This document shows positions 1-9,090 of a stretch of 64,000 nucleotides of DNA, piece after piece. The notes beneath the pieces were generated by a model. The model had not been told where the DNA came from. It worked only from the letters and a program-made list of their open reading frames with translations, and did not search any database. Made by a program: the position numbers and the translations under genes. Source of the DNA: Tubulanus polymorphus (taxonomy: Eukaryota > Nemertea > Palaeonemertea > Tubulaniformes > Tubulanidae); the NCBI RefSeq assembly GCF_964204645.1, contig NC_134029.1, forward strand, positions 16,074,450-16,138,449, read 5' to 3'. The first letter of the stretch is position 1. Every line of letters starts with the position of its first letter.

Positions 1-698
1 AGATATTTATCTTTTAGATAACAAAATGAAGACCATTGAATAAAGAAAGTGAAGATGGATGGATGTGGAATCAGAAATTATGGATATTTCAACTCATAAG
101 ACTGTAGCAGTTTAGCCATACTGTATAGGCTTCCAATGCATTACGTTTGCCGGAATTTCAATTGCGTCATTCAGCTGTTGTTAATGACACATAGTGACAG
201 ATGTTGTATTATACTTTATTGATTCCTGCATTCCGCGCATACCTTACCGCTCGGCTGCCGAGCGGCTTGGAATGTGGAAATAGTTAATGATTGTAGAATA
301 AAATATATGTGTGTTTATGAAATAGTATTTCCAACAGTCGTTTCTTTGAATTTATTTTCAGTTTTAGGATTTATTATCGAGAATCCGAAATGACTTATCT
401 GGACAGTTATAATTACTGCTCATAATAGATAGACAATAGTAGTGAGATAATCTAAATCCTAATTTAAATAAAAAGTATTTAAAAAACAATAACTTCAACT
501 AGCTAGTGAATTCTATTATATTTTTAATACTTTCTTTTCAAAAGAGAATACTTTATATTTTGAATAGATTCAAATAGATATTCTTTAAATTCAAATAGCT
601 AGTATCAGTAGTCAATACTAGAATTCTTTAGCTTTAACTAGCTAGTATCATTTGAAGAATACTTTTAATACTATTCTTATTAAATTTCTCTAATATAA
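1..698 (+). other. E1 leader region upstream of the first gene
   Basis: Non-coding. Positions 1-25 resemble the stretch around 27904 in E3 (an ATCTTTTAGAT-A-AAAATG pattern). Positions about 300-470 are closely related to the reverse complement of 16500-16625 and to 28320-28385 plus 29166-29270. CTAGCTAG-rich DNA at 495-660 recurs before every copy of the first gene. This is probably the promoter/leader of the plus-strand gene block. No coding potential was seen. Confidence 0.6.
229..274. repeat. GC-rich stem-loop in E1 leader
   Basis: CCGCTCGG (247-254) pairs with CCGAGCGG (258-265), and CATTCC (229-234) pairs with GGAATG (269-274). It is a GC-rich island in AT-rich DNA. It occupies the position where E0 and E3 carry a different stem-loop built around CGGTCC...GGACCG. 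Confidence 0.6.
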
Positions 699-1277
699 AT
701 GTCAAAGAAATCTAATAAGAATAGTATTGATATTGAAAAGACATTAGATGATTTAGGTATTAGTGATAATAAAGATACAGTTGCAACTAATTGTGCTCAA
801 GTTAATAACAATATAGATTATGAATACTATTTATATTGTAAGCATCATCTTGAATTATTAATTGCTGGAGGGAAATCTAAGGATTTCTTGGGAAAAATAA
901 TAACTTTTCAAGAATTAGATGCTATGAAACCCGATAAAGTAATAAAATATTTTAAGATTTATGAAGAAGCTAGATTAGCTAGAATAAATGATTCTATTTC
1001 AGATGGTATTGTCAAATGTTATTCAAAATTATGTAACCGGCTAATACCAATTGATGATGAAAATAAATTATATAATGATTTGAAAAATGACTATTTAGTT
1101 ATGACTGAATTACAAAAATGGGTTGGATATGCTTCATTTCAATTAGGATCGGTTATGACATTAATTTCTACTGGTGTCATAACATTTTCGAACATCAAAC
1201 CTATGGAATATAAATCAGGTAAGAACGAAACAGATGTACTACAACCAAACGTCGAAACAGAAAATGAATCAGAATAA
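699..1277 (+). CDS. Conserved Polinton protein, 192 aa, first gene of plus block
   Basis: No enzymatic motif is recognised. The acidic N-terminus (about 1-40) contains an IEKTLDDLG motif. The middle is helical and charged. Residues about 140-170 are hydrophobic (FQLGSVMTLISTGVITF) and may be a membrane-associated or amphipathic segment. A homologue is the first gene of E3 (29493), truncated copies start at 16188 (E0) and 20597 (E2), and proteins of this kind are common in invertebrate Polintons. It begins after CTAATATAAATG and is followed 16 bp later by the 129-aa gene. Its function is unknown; a virion or regulatory role would be inference. Confidence 0.8.
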   Translation: MSKKSNKNSIDIEKTLDDLGISDNKDTVATNCAQVNNNIDYEYYLYCKHHLELLIAGGKSKDFLGKIITFQELDAMKPDKVIKYFKIYEEARLARINDSISDGIVKCYSKLCNRLIPIDDENKLYNDLKNDYLVMTELQKWVGYASFQLGSVMTLISTGVITFSNIKPMEYKSGKNETDVLQPNVETENESE

Positions 1278-1293
1278 AAATTAACTAAAATAA

Positions 1294-1683
1294 ATGAGTG
1301 ATGGAGTTAAGAAAAAGGCTAGATCCGAGAAACAAATTAAATGGGCAAGAGAATTAGGTAAAAGATCATCAGAATTAAAAAAAGCTAAGAAAAAGAAATT
1401 ATCTGATATAAATGAATCACCTGGTATTGATTCAAATAATAATCCATCTAATTCTTCTAATGTTGGAAGTAATTATAAATTATATATTACAATTGGATTA
1501 GTAACAGTTATTATATTATCCGGTGTAGTATATAAATCAAAATTCAAATCTGATGATAAAGATGATTCCAATGATGATCGGAAACTTAGTTATCCATGTA
1601 CAGACAATAAACCTATCATACCCGAAAATAAATCAAATCATAAATCAAATGAAAATAAATCTAAATTATTATTAATGGATTAA
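1294..1683 (+). CDS. Small basic single-pass membrane protein, 129 aa
   Basis: The N-terminal third is very basic and helical (ARSEKQIKWARELGKRSSELKKAKKKK). A low-complexity Ser/Asn linker follows, then one transmembrane helix at about residues 62-82 (LYITIGLVTVIILSGVVY) and a charged Asp/Lys/Asn tail. The layout suggests a membrane protein with a nucleic-acid-binding or positive-inside N-terminus. It starts at AAATAAATGAG, 16 bp after the previous stop, and ends 6 bp before the integrase. The E3 copy (30088-30457) is frameshifted. The family is recurrent in Polintons but of unknown function. Confidence 0.75.
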   Translation: MSDGVKKKARSEKQIKWARELGKRSSELKKAKKKKLSDINESPGIDSNNNPSNSSNVGSNYKLYITIGLVTVIILSGVVYKSKFKSDDKDDSNDDRKLSYPCTDNKPIIPENKSNHKSNENKSKLLLMD

Positions 1684-1689
1684 AATAAT

Positions 1690-2775
1690 ATGAAAAAAGA
1701 ACAATATTTAAGAGATTTATATTATAACCCAGAAAGTGAAGTATCATATTCTAACGTATCAGAATTATGGAATAAAATTAAATCTGATAAAGAAAAAATA
1801 AAATATAGTGAATTAAAATCATGGTTACAAAATCAACCCACATATCAAATTCATAAAAAGATGGATAAAAAATATTTAACAAGAAAAGTAATGGTTTCAT
1901 ATATTGACCAACAATGGCAAGCTGATTTAATTGACATGAAAAACTTAGAAGAATACAACAAAGGATATTTTTGGATACTAAATGTTATAGATATATTCAG
2001 TAGATACGCATGGAGTATCCCGATTAAAAATAAAACTGGTATAGAAGTTACAAATGCTTTTAAATCTATATTTAAAGAAGCTATTCCAGATAAGATACAA
2101 TTTGATGAAGGTAAAGAATTTTATAACAAACATTTCAAAAAACTATTATCTGATAACGATGTAGAATATTTTTCAACACATTCAGATAAAAAAGCATCTG
2201 TTATAGAAAGATTTAATAAAACATTGAAAACTAGAATGTGGAAATATTTCACCGCTAATGAAACATATAAATATATCGATGTGTTAGATGATTTAGTTAA
2301 AGGTTATAATAATTCTAAACATAGTTCTATAAATATGAAACCCATACAAGCTAGAAAAGAAGAAAATTCAGAAATAGTTTGGAATAATTTATATGGAGCA
2401 TTTGTTACACATGATTTTGGAGAACCTAAATTTAAAATAGGACAACATGTTAGAATTTCTAAATATCGAAAAACATTTTATAAAGGTTATACCCCTAATT
2501 TTACTGAAGAAATATTCAAGATTAAAAAGATAATATTAACTAAACCTTTTGTTTATAAATTAGAAGATTTAAAAGATGAAGAAATATTAGGTTATTTCTA
2601 TGAACAAGAATTATCATTAGTACCAAATCCAGATGAAATAGAATACAAAATAGAAAAGGTATTGAAAACAAAAACTCTTAAAGGAAAAAAGTATTCTTTG
2701 GTGAAATATAAAGGATATGATGATAAATTTAATGAATGGATTTTATCTAGTAAAATTAAAAGAATAAATGAATAA
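1690..2775 (+). CDS. Polinton integrase (DDE, retroviral-type) with C-terminal chromodomain
   Basis: 361 aa. The RNase H-fold catalytic triad is visible: D79 (QADLIDM), D139 (FDEGKEF) and E173 (SVIERFNKT). The linker contains the usual integrase motif YNNSKHSS and an SH3-like basic stretch (about 245-275). The C-terminus (about 318-358) is a chromodomain-like module (Y-IEKVL...LVKYKGYDDKFNEWI) thought to target insertion to chromatin marks. No upstream HHCC zinc domain is obvious. The enzyme joins the element's terminal inverted repeats to target DNA, giving 6-bp duplications. Its stop overlaps the ATPase start by 8 bp. The E3 copy has lost the chromodomain. Confidence 0.93.
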   Translation: MKKEQYLRDLYYNPESEVSYSNVSELWNKIKSDKEKIKYSELKSWLQNQPTYQIHKKMDKKYLTRKVMVSYIDQQWQADLIDMKNLEEYNKGYFWILNVIDIFSRYAWSIPIKNKTGIEVTNAFKSIFKEAIPDKIQFDEGKEFYNKHFKKLLSDNDVEYFSTHSDKKASVIERFNKTLKTRMWKYFTANETYKYIDVLDDLVKGYNNSKHSSINMKPIQARKEENSEIVWNNLYGAFVTHDFGEPKFKIGQHVRISKYRKTFYKGYTPNFTEEIFKIKKIILTKPFVYKLEDLKDEEILGYFYEQELSLVPNPDEIEYKIEKVLKTKTLKGKKYSLVKYKGYDDKFNEWILSSKIKRINE

Positions 2776-3379
2776 AGATTTATTTATATTTGAACCACAT
2801 TATATGTTAGTTACTGGAGTTACAAATTGTGGTAAAACACATTTCATATTAGATTTGTTAGAAACTATTTATAAAAATCATTTTGATAATATAATATTAT
2901 TCTGTCCTACATATGAAATGAATAAAACATATAATAGAGATATAGTTAAGATAAAAAAGTTTATTATATTAGACCCTAAAACAGTAAAAGAAAATTTAGA
3001 TAATTGTATAAAAATAGCAATTGATACTTATAAAGGATCTAATACATTATTTATTATCGATGATTGCGCAAATTTACATGATTCTAAAATTAGAGAAAGT
3101 GAGTTATGTTATTTAGCTTTCTCTGGGAGACATTTTGGGATAACAACTTGGGTTTTAAATCAGAAATATAATTCAATTGTGAAAGATTTTAGAGAGAATA
3201 TAAGATTTCTAGTTTTATTTTATAACAAAGATAGAAAATCTATGCAACAATCATTAGAAGAAAATCAAATTATACCTACTGAATTACATGATGAATATAT
3301 GAATAAATTAAAGAATAATAAAGGTTCAAAATTATTACTGAGATTACAATTTCCATATGAATATAAATTTATAAAATAA
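2768..3379 (+). CDS. Genome-packaging ATPase (A32/FtsK-HerA type)
   Basis: 203 aa. Walker A is GVTNCGKT (residues 17-24) and Walker B is LFIIDDC (about 94-100). A downstream conserved segment, LAFSGRHFGITTWVLNQ, contains the sensor-like polar residue. Size and motifs match the DNA-packaging ATPases of Polintons, virophages and nucleocytoplasmic large DNA viruses, which pump DNA into the capsid. It overlaps the integrase and is the last gene of the plus block, facing the convergent minus block across a long inverted repeat. The E3 copy is frameshifted, and only a C-terminal fragment remains in E2. Confidence 0.92.
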   Translation: MNKDLFIFEPHYMLVTGVTNCGKTHFILDLLETIYKNHFDNIILFCPTYEMNKTYNRDIVKIKKFIILDPKTVKENLDNCIKIAIDTYKGSNTLFIIDDCANLHDSKIRESELCYLAFSGRHFGITTWVLNQKYNSIVKDFRENIRFLVLFYNKDRKSMQQSLEENQIIPTELHDEYMNKLKNNKGSKLLLRLQFPYEYKFIK

Positions 3380-3400
3380 GATCCTAATTCAAAATATTAT

Positions 3401-3962
3401 ATAATTCACTGTATATTGATGGATGAGTGGATGAATTGGATGAATTGGATGAATTGGAAGAGTGGATGAATGGAAGAGTGTAATAATATATAATTTTCAT
3501 ATGTTTTTTATTTTTAAAACAGTAAGAGTTTGATTTGAAGATGTCATATAATAATAAATATATTTTTATAAAATAATAAAATGACAGATAATAAATGTCA
3601 TATAATAATAAATATATTTTCATAAAATAATAAATAATAAAATGATAAATAATAAATATATTTTTATAAAATAATAAATAATAAAATGATAAATAATAAA
3701 ATGATAAATAATAAATATATTTTTATAAAATAATAAATAATAAAATGATAAATAATAAATGTCATATAATAATAAATATATATTGTGTTAAATTTAATAA
3801 AGAATAAAAATATTATATTTATACTCATACTATTCTTCCAATTTATGTGTTAAAAAGTAAAATATATATATAATTATACTCATTCACTCTTCCACTCATC
3901 CAATTCATCCAACTCTTCCAACTCATCCATTCATCCATCAATATATACAGTGAATTCTATAA
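3401..3962. repeat. Long inverted repeat with AT-rich loop at convergent gene junction (E1)
   Basis: The left arm (about 3401-3490) contains a minisatellite of GGATGAATT/GGAAGAGT units. The right arm (about 3870-3962) is its reverse complement (ACTCTTCC, ATCCAATTC). Both arms are bounded by AATTCACTGTATAT and its complement. The loop is reiterated AATAATAAATG/TATATTTTTATAA DNA. It lies exactly between the stops of the two convergent blocks, so a bidirectional terminator or RNA stem is plausible. Short open frames here are repeat artefacts. Confidence 0.8.
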
Positions 3963-3967
3963 TCTTT

Positions 3968-5032
3968 TTAATTTTCATTTTCATATTTTTCTTTAAGCTT
4001 ATTGTATTCTAAATATATATCCATTTGCATTTTCCTTGATATAATTCCTGAACGATTCCCGAGTTTATATTTATAGAATTTTTCTCTTGAAAATATTTTT
4101 GGAATATAATTTTCGATTTCAGTTTTAGATGGATGTTTATTTAAAAATTCTCTAAAATCATCATATTTAAGTTCAAATAAGTTCATTGCATAACTTACAT
4201 TTGGTTTAAAGTTATCTAACTTTTTCAATATGGTAACTATATCATTACTCGAGAAATAATCTATAAATGTTTTTCTATACCACCGATAATCTAATATATT
4301 ACTATCATTTAATTTTGGATTTATAACTGTTGGATCTTCTATTACATTATCTGTACCAATATGTTTAATTGAGTATTTATGATTCAATTGTTTATCATAT
4401 ATTACATATTCTTTACATTTTTCACACCAAGATTTAAATACTTGTATTGCATGGGCCGAATCATTTCCACCTTTTGTTTTTAATTTATAATGTTTTGCCC
4501 AATTAGCCTTTGTTATACATTCATTACAGAAAGCACAATAATTCTGATCCTCTTTGCATTTATCTTTATATATATTGGCATATGTTTTTACTAATTGTAA
4601 AATATGTTCATCTTTTTTGATGTGTAATAAATAATCATTATAATTATCAAAATCTTCTTCACAATACATACATCTGATGTTATCTTTTGGTTGAACATTT
4701 GATTTTTCTATTTTAGGTTCAATATTATGTTCTATTTTAGGTTCAATATTATCGTCATTCGATGTAGAAGGTATAACATTATCTTCTATTTTAGGTTCAA
4801 TATTATCTTTTATTTTAGGTTCAATATTATCTTTTATTTTAGGTTCAATATTATCTTCTATTTTTATATCAATATTATTATTACGTTCAATTAAATATTC
4901 TTTGTATTGATTTAATTCATTTAATAAAAATGTTCCAATATATTCATTTATTCTTTTATAAGGTATTACATAATACAAATCATCATTGATTTCTTTATCA
5001 GCTTTGATTCTTTCATATACTTTACCTTCCAT
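3968..5032 (-). CDS. C2H2-type zinc-finger protein with EPKI-repeat linker, 354 aa
   Basis: Residues about 55-115 hold tandem repeats of a NIEPKIKD-type octamer. Zinc-finger modules follow: CMYCEEDF...H-H (about 120-142), CAFCNECI...H (about 165-185) and CEKCKEYV...H-H (about 203-225). The C-terminal 110 residues are charged and helical. A DNA-binding, regulatory or recombination role is likely but unproven. The start is preceded by AATAAAAATG...ATAATAAATGG, the A-rich class of upstream motif shared with PolB and HNH genes. E3 has a decayed homologue (32472-33592), and E2 carries a different short zinc-finger gene. Confidence 0.8.
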   Translation of the reverse strand: MEGKVYERIKADKEINDDLYYVIPYKRINEYIGTFLLNELNQYKEYLIERNNNIDIKIEDNIEPKIKDNIEPKIKDNIEPKIEDNVIPSTSNDDNIEPKIEHNIEPKIEKSNVQPKDNIRCMYCEEDFDNYNDYLLHIKKDEHILQLVKTYANIYKDKCKEDQNYCAFCNECITKANWAKHYKLKTKGGNDSAHAIQVFKSWCEKCKEYVIYDKQLNHKYSIKHIGTDNVIEDPTVINPKLNDSNILDYRWYRKTFIDYFSSNDIVTILKKLDNFKPNVSYAMNLFELKYDDFREFLNKHPSKTEIENYIPKIFSREKFYKYKLGNRSGIISRKMQMDIYLEYNKLKEKYENEN

Positions 5033-5064
5033 TTATTATATACATTTTTATTAAAGTTAAAATT

Positions 5065-6312
5065 TTAATACATAACACTATCTAATTGTGAATTTATAAT
5101 ATTTAATTGTGCGTCAGATATAATATAAATATGCATTTTAAAATTTTTGATTCCCTTTTTCTTTGTCATGAATAATTGTATTCCATCTTTAGTGTTTTGT
5201 AGTTTTTTTCCAGAACCATGTAATGAATTATCTTCAGTTGTTCTAAAATCTAACCATAATGCAAATTTATTACCGGTATAATAGTCAATTTGATTAATGT
5301 TACAATTTTCAAATGATTTTACTTTTTCATTCATAAAATGTTTTCTAATTTCTGGCCACTGATCTATCATTCTCATTCCTTGACAAAATATTTTATTTGC
5401 TATTCCTTCGATAGTTATTTCTACTTTTGTTATTTCAGGATTATAATAATTATCAACATTTATTGCACCATTAGTATACGTTCCAATAGTAAAAAATATT
5501 AATATACCTTTAATAGATCTTCTTGGGAAGTTAATATTCTCATTAATTATTTCATCATTTGCATTAATAGTTACAGTTTTAAATTTATCAATATAATCAT
5601 ATAATAATGAAAACCCTTGATTGTATTGAGTTTGAATTGTTCTAGCAATATTTTCATCAGTTACTGTATCATATTCTAAACATATATTCGATAATTTATA
5701 ACTCATATCTTTATTAACGCTAGATAATACAATTTCATTTACAGGTGCAAATGTTATCTCAAATATAATATCTTCTTGAATTGCGTATTTATATAAAGGT
5801 GCATTATTATTTATCAATTCAAAGTCTAATGGAATTTTATATTTGCTTCCATATATACTTTTTATCAATTTATCTACATCATTTGTTAATATTGCGCTAT
5901 TAGCTTCTGATCTTAATTTATTTTGGTTTTCTGATTGAATACCTTGAAATATCATATTATTTCTATTTTCTTTTGTTAACCATAAATCTTTATAATGTGA
6001 AAATAAATTATAATCATCTAATGAGAAAACTGTTTCCGGACCAATCTTTATTGTTAACTTTTTAATCAAATATCTTCCAACATTATCAACGACATAATTA
6101 TTATTATTACCGATTACTTTTATATCAGCGGATAAATAAATACTGTTTGGAACATAAAAAGTATTTTGTGTTAATCGAGGGATTCTAACATATAAAGTTT
6201 CATCGGGATTAATATTTGAAGGGTTATGAGTAATTATATGATGTGATCTTTCTGCTTTAATAGCGTTAGATATTCTAGAAATCTTAGAAGGACTTATATA
6301 ACTCCCACTCAT
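5065..6312 (-). CDS. Major capsid protein (hexon-like, double jelly-roll)
   Basis: 415 aa, beta-rich, without transmembrane segments. The succession of conserved blocks fits Polinton/adintovirus hexons: RIPRLTQNTFYVPNS (about 43-57), VGRYLIKKLTIKIG (about 79-92), YKDLWLTKENRNNM, NINFPRRSIKGILIFF (about 260-275), KFALWLDFRTTEDN and a terminal YIISDAQLNI block. Trimers are expected to form the icosahedral shell. It is neighboured by other virion candidates on the minus strand and begins at T7-GTTAAATAA-ATG. The E3 copy is intact and about 95% similar by eye, which suggests retained or recently lost function. Confidence 0.88.
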   Translation of the reverse strand: MSGSYISPSKISRISNAIKAERSHHIITHNPSNINPDETLYVRIPRLTQNTFYVPNSIYLSADIKVIGNNNNYVVDNVGRYLIKKLTIKIGPETVFSLDDYNLFSHYKDLWLTKENRNNMIFQGIQSENQNKLRSEANSAILTNDVDKLIKSIYGSKYKIPLDFELINNNAPLYKYAIQEDIIFEITFAPVNEIVLSSVNKDMSYKLSNICLEYDTVTDENIARTIQTQYNQGFSLLYDYIDKFKTVTINANDEIINENINFPRRSIKGILIFFTIGTYTNGAINVDNYYNPEITKVEITIEGIANKIFCQGMRMIDQWPEIRKHFMNEKVKSFENCNINQIDYYTGNKFALWLDFRTTEDNSLHGSGKKLQNTKDGIQLFMTKKKGIKNFKMHIYIISDAQLNIINSQLDSVMY

Positions 6313-6332
6313 TTATTTAACAAAAAAATTAA
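6313..6332 (-). promoter_or_regulatory. T-run/TAAATAAATG start motif (virion-gene class)
   Basis: Read on the minus strand: TAA, then T7, then GTTAAATAA directly abutting the capsid ATG. The same grammar (T5-T8, 9-11 nt, TATAA or TAAATAA, ATG) precedes the genes starting at 7756, 9074, 9525, 9967, 10214 and 10556 and their E2/E3 counterparts. It resembles poxvirus late promoters (T-rich core, TAAATG initiator). Function is inferred. Confidence 0.5.
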
Positions 6333-7511
6333 TTATTTATTTTTTATCATATTCACTAAACCAAAAATAATAGCACTTACAATTGTAATTAAAAATAAAA
6401 TAATATGTTCAGCAGCAAAGTTAAGAATATTACCTGCAGACTTCAATATAAAACCAACAATTGAAGCAATAACTCCTGGCAATGCTGCAGCAGATTTTTT
6501 AGATAGTTCCCATAAATATTTTGCTAATTTCTTTAAACCATCCTTTACTTTATCTTGTATAGAATTATTACCTGGAGGTTTATCTGGTTTATTTGGAGTA
6601 GGAGTAGATTTCAAAGCATTTGATATTGCTAAACCAATTGTTGTAAATAACATAGTTACAGCTGTTAGAATTGAAAGAATTGTTATTCCTTCTAATTTAA
6701 ATAATAATTTTATTCTGTCTTTTAATGATATTTCAGAATTTGGTTTTATCAACAAATCTTTAAAAATAACTTTTAATCTATTAATATTATAATCGTATGA
6801 TTTTAATAATGATTTAATTTCTTCTTTTTGTAATTCTATGTTATATTCTAAATCATCAATTTCTTTTTCTAAATATGCATTTCTTTTTTTAAATTCAATT
6901 TCTTCAATAACTTTATTATCTCTATCTAATTTTAATTGTTCTATTTCTTTATTTTTATCAGTTAATTCTTTTTCTAAAGTTCTAATTTTAAAATCTCTTA
7001 TACTTTTATTATGTGCAATTTTATCAGCTTCATTTCTTATACTAATAATTTCTCTAATTGCTTCATCAGAAAATATATTTAAATTTTCTAATTCTTGATC
7101 TGTTGCATCAAGTAATCCATTTGGTAAAAGTTTTTCAGTTTGAACTTCGCTTGAATTAGGTTTACTAGTTTTGGAATTAATAACTTCTTTAGGAATTTTT
7201 TTTTGTCTTAAATTTTCATTAATTATCTTAAAAAATTTAGCATTTCTTTGTTTAAATTCTTTTAAATTATCAGATCTTTCTTTTTCTGTAACATCAGTTA
7301 TAACATCATTATTGATTTTCTTAATTCTAGATTGTTCTAATAAATTAAAAGTTGATTGTGTTATTATTTTATCACCACTTTTAAGATTTGAAATCTTAAA
7401 ATAATAGTCGCCTTTCAATTTCCAATAATATTCACCATTTAAATATTTCAAATCTTCTACTAAATGATCCATACCTTTATTTGTTATATTGAAACCAGAT
7501 TTTTTTAACAT
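6333..7511 (-). CDS. Coiled-coil and membrane-active virion candidate, 392 aa
   Basis: A central coiled coil (about 165-245, Lys/Glu/Asn-rich heptads) is followed by strongly hydrophobic segments at about 270-296, 335-360 and 365-388, separated by a Pro/Asn linker (TPTPNKPDKPP) and an amphipathic helix. Such a layout suits an internal membrane-lytic or envelope-associated virion protein. In E3 the equivalent product is one 484-aa protein that also includes the 83-aa upstream product. Here the two reading frames meet at ATGTTAA (7505-7511), so this protein either reinitiates at that ATG or arose by a 1-nt frameshift. Confidence 0.7.
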   Translation of the reverse strand: MLKKSGFNITNKGMDHLVEDLKYLNGEYYWKLKGDYYFKISNLKSGDKIITQSTFNLLEQSRIKKINNDVITDVTEKERSDNLKEFKQRNAKFFKIINENLRQKKIPKEVINSKTSKPNSSEVQTEKLLPNGLLDATDQELENLNIFSDEAIREIISIRNEADKIAHNKSIRDFKIRTLEKELTDKNKEIEQLKLDRDNKVIEEIEFKKRNAYLEKEIDDLEYNIELQKEEIKSLLKSYDYNINRLKVIFKDLLIKPNSEISLKDRIKLLFKLEGITILSILTAVTMLFTTIGLAISNALKSTPTPNKPDKPPGNNSIQDKVKDGLKKLAKYLWELSKKSAAALPGVIASIVGFILKSAGNILNFAAEHIILFLITIVSAIIFGLVNMIKNK

Positions 7512-7756
7512 TGGTTAAAATCATGAATAATTTCATTATAATTGTATTCTTTTTCTGTTATTTCTGGTACTTCATTTTCAATACTTATCTTTGAACGTGC
7601 TTTGTCAATAAATTGGGGTGTAGTTAAATTAGAATTATATGCTGATTCATTACCATCATTAAAACTTGTTTCATCAAAATCAGGTGGTTGTTCATCAGTT
7701 ATACCAGGTTCATCAAAAGGATCCAATGGAATATCTTCTACACCTTCTACATCCAT
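7505..7756 (-). CDS. Acidic N-terminal part of the coiled-coil/membrane protein, 83 aa
   Basis: A short, very acidic, Pro/Asp-rich protein (DVEGVEDIPLDPFDEPG...). It corresponds to residues 1 to about 100 of the intact E3 protein (34893-36347), which shares YNSNL, IENE-P and the final DF motif before continuing into the next domain. In E1 the frame closes at TAA in ATGTTAAAAAAA, overlapping the start of the 392-aa frame. It could be a genuine separate gene, a decayed N-terminus or the zero-frame product of a frameshift site. The start is preceded by T6-ATTATGTAA-ATG. Confidence 0.6.
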   Translation of the reverse strand: MDVEGVEDIPLDPFDEPGITDEQPPDFDETSFNDGNESAYNSNLTTPQFIDKARSKISIENEVPEITEKEYNYNEIIHDFNQC

Positions 7757-7772
7757 TTACATAATAAAAAAA

Positions 7773-9074
7773 TTAAAATTTAAAATATAATATATCTCCG
7801 ATTACAATTCCTATACAAGTTATAGCTAATTTAGTATTTTCATGGGATTTATTATCATCATTTAGTTTAATTATATCATGTTGAATTTTATCAGTTCTAT
7901 TATTTTCTGATGTATTGTAATCTTTTATTTTAGAATCATTATTTAATTTAATATTCTTAGTTTTAGTTTCAGTTGATTGAATGTGTTTTTTATTTTTTTC
8001 ACCTTCCATTAATTTTGGAGCAGTAATAATCTTTTTATTTATATCATTCAATCCAAATGAATTATTTATTGTTGCAGTTTTAATTAGATTATTATAACCA
8101 ATTATGTTTCCCATCTTTAATACTAAATCATTAGAAATAATTAATAGATTAGGGCCTATACAATAATTAAGTCTTACATGAGATTTATCTAAATAATTTT
8201 GATATCTTATAATGTTTTCTGGAATCGATCTATTTTTATCATCATGTATGGAATCTTCAAATAAAACTTTAAACTGTTTCTGCGCATCGAATGAAGTGTT
8301 ATCATTTCCAATTATTGGGGATCTTGTTTCAACTTGAGCGCCTAGAATACATATCAAATAAATTCTAATAGATTGATTTATTCTTTGTATACCTGATTTT
8401 GTAAAACCTTCACCATTTTCTAAAATGAAATTAACCCAACCATTATTATTATCAATTTTATAATTATGATAAGCTGAAATTCTATGCATATAATCAATTC
8501 TTTTTATTTCAAACTCTTCACCAACACCTTGCAATTTACCATGCGCTCTAAAATCGGAATTAATATTTATATTAAATTCATTACATATTTTATAAAACTT
8601 GGATATATTAATATTATTATCCAATTCTTTAAAATATTTAGACCCGGGTAAAGGACATTCTAATTCATTTAATATTATTCTGATTTGAAAATATGTGTGA
8701 AATCTAAATATTGTGTGAATTAATTTTAAATCAGAATACTTCAAATTTTTATCTAAGTTATTTAAATGATCATTCCAACTTATTCCACATCCTGTTGTTG
8801 CACAATAAACAGCAAAATTTAATTGATTCTGCCAATATTTCATATTAGATTTTACTTTATATATATGATATTCATCTCGAGTAAAAGTAACTTCATATGT
8901 ATTAAATATATTTTCCATTTTAGAAATAAAAAACTGTGATTCAGTAACATAAATTTCTAAATTAGTTAATGAATTTAAAACTACATTTTTATATGTAATA
9001 TTTTTCTTAAAATCTATTGCTGGAATATTATATTTAATTGATTTATTATATTGGAAAGCTTTTGGAAACCCCAT
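7773..9074 (-). CDS. Conserved Polinton protein, 433 aa, C-terminal membrane anchor
   Basis: Recognisable as a family recurring in invertebrate Polintons. Conserved blocks are FPKAFQYNKSIKYN (N-terminus), NFAVYCATTGCGISWNDHLN (about 95-114), ELECPLPGSKYF, GFTKSGIQRINQSIRIYLICILGAQ (about 220-245), and GPNLLIISNDLVLKMG...GYNNLIKTAT (about 303-330). The last 20 residues are hydrophobic (CIGIVIGDILYFKF), fitting a tail anchor. No catalytic motif was identified, and adenain-type protease residues are not apparent. It lies among virion genes and is preceded by the T-run/TATAAATG motif. E2 keeps only the N-terminal third, and E3 is broken. Confidence 0.75.
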   Translation of the reverse strand: MGFPKAFQYNKSIKYNIPAIDFKKNITYKNVVLNSLTNLEIYVTESQFFISKMENIFNTYEVTFTRDEYHIYKVKSNMKYWQNQLNFAVYCATTGCGISWNDHLNNLDKNLKYSDLKLIHTIFRFHTYFQIRIILNELECPLPGSKYFKELDNNINISKFYKICNEFNININSDFRAHGKLQGVGEEFEIKRIDYMHRISAYHNYKIDNNNGWVNFILENGEGFTKSGIQRINQSIRIYLICILGAQVETRSPIIGNDNTSFDAQKQFKVLFEDSIHDDKNRSIPENIIRYQNYLDKSHVRLNYCIGPNLLIISNDLVLKMGNIIGYNNLIKTATINNSFGLNDINKKIITAPKLMEGEKNKKHIQSTETKTKNIKLNNDSKIKDYNTSENNRTDKIQHDIIKLNDDNKSHENTKLAITCIGIVIGDILYFKF

Positions 9075-9090
9075 TTATATAATTAAAAAA

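Noticed and set aside
3384-3623. 79-aa minus-strand frame between the convergent E1 genes
   Set aside because: Composed entirely of the inverted-repeat minisatellite and TATTTTTATAA repeats; amino acids simply mirror the repeat.
6838-7404. Plus-strand frames opposite the 392-aa gene
   Set aside because: Hydrophobic Leu/Ser-rich antisense shadows of an AT-rich coiled-coil gene, not conserved as proteins.
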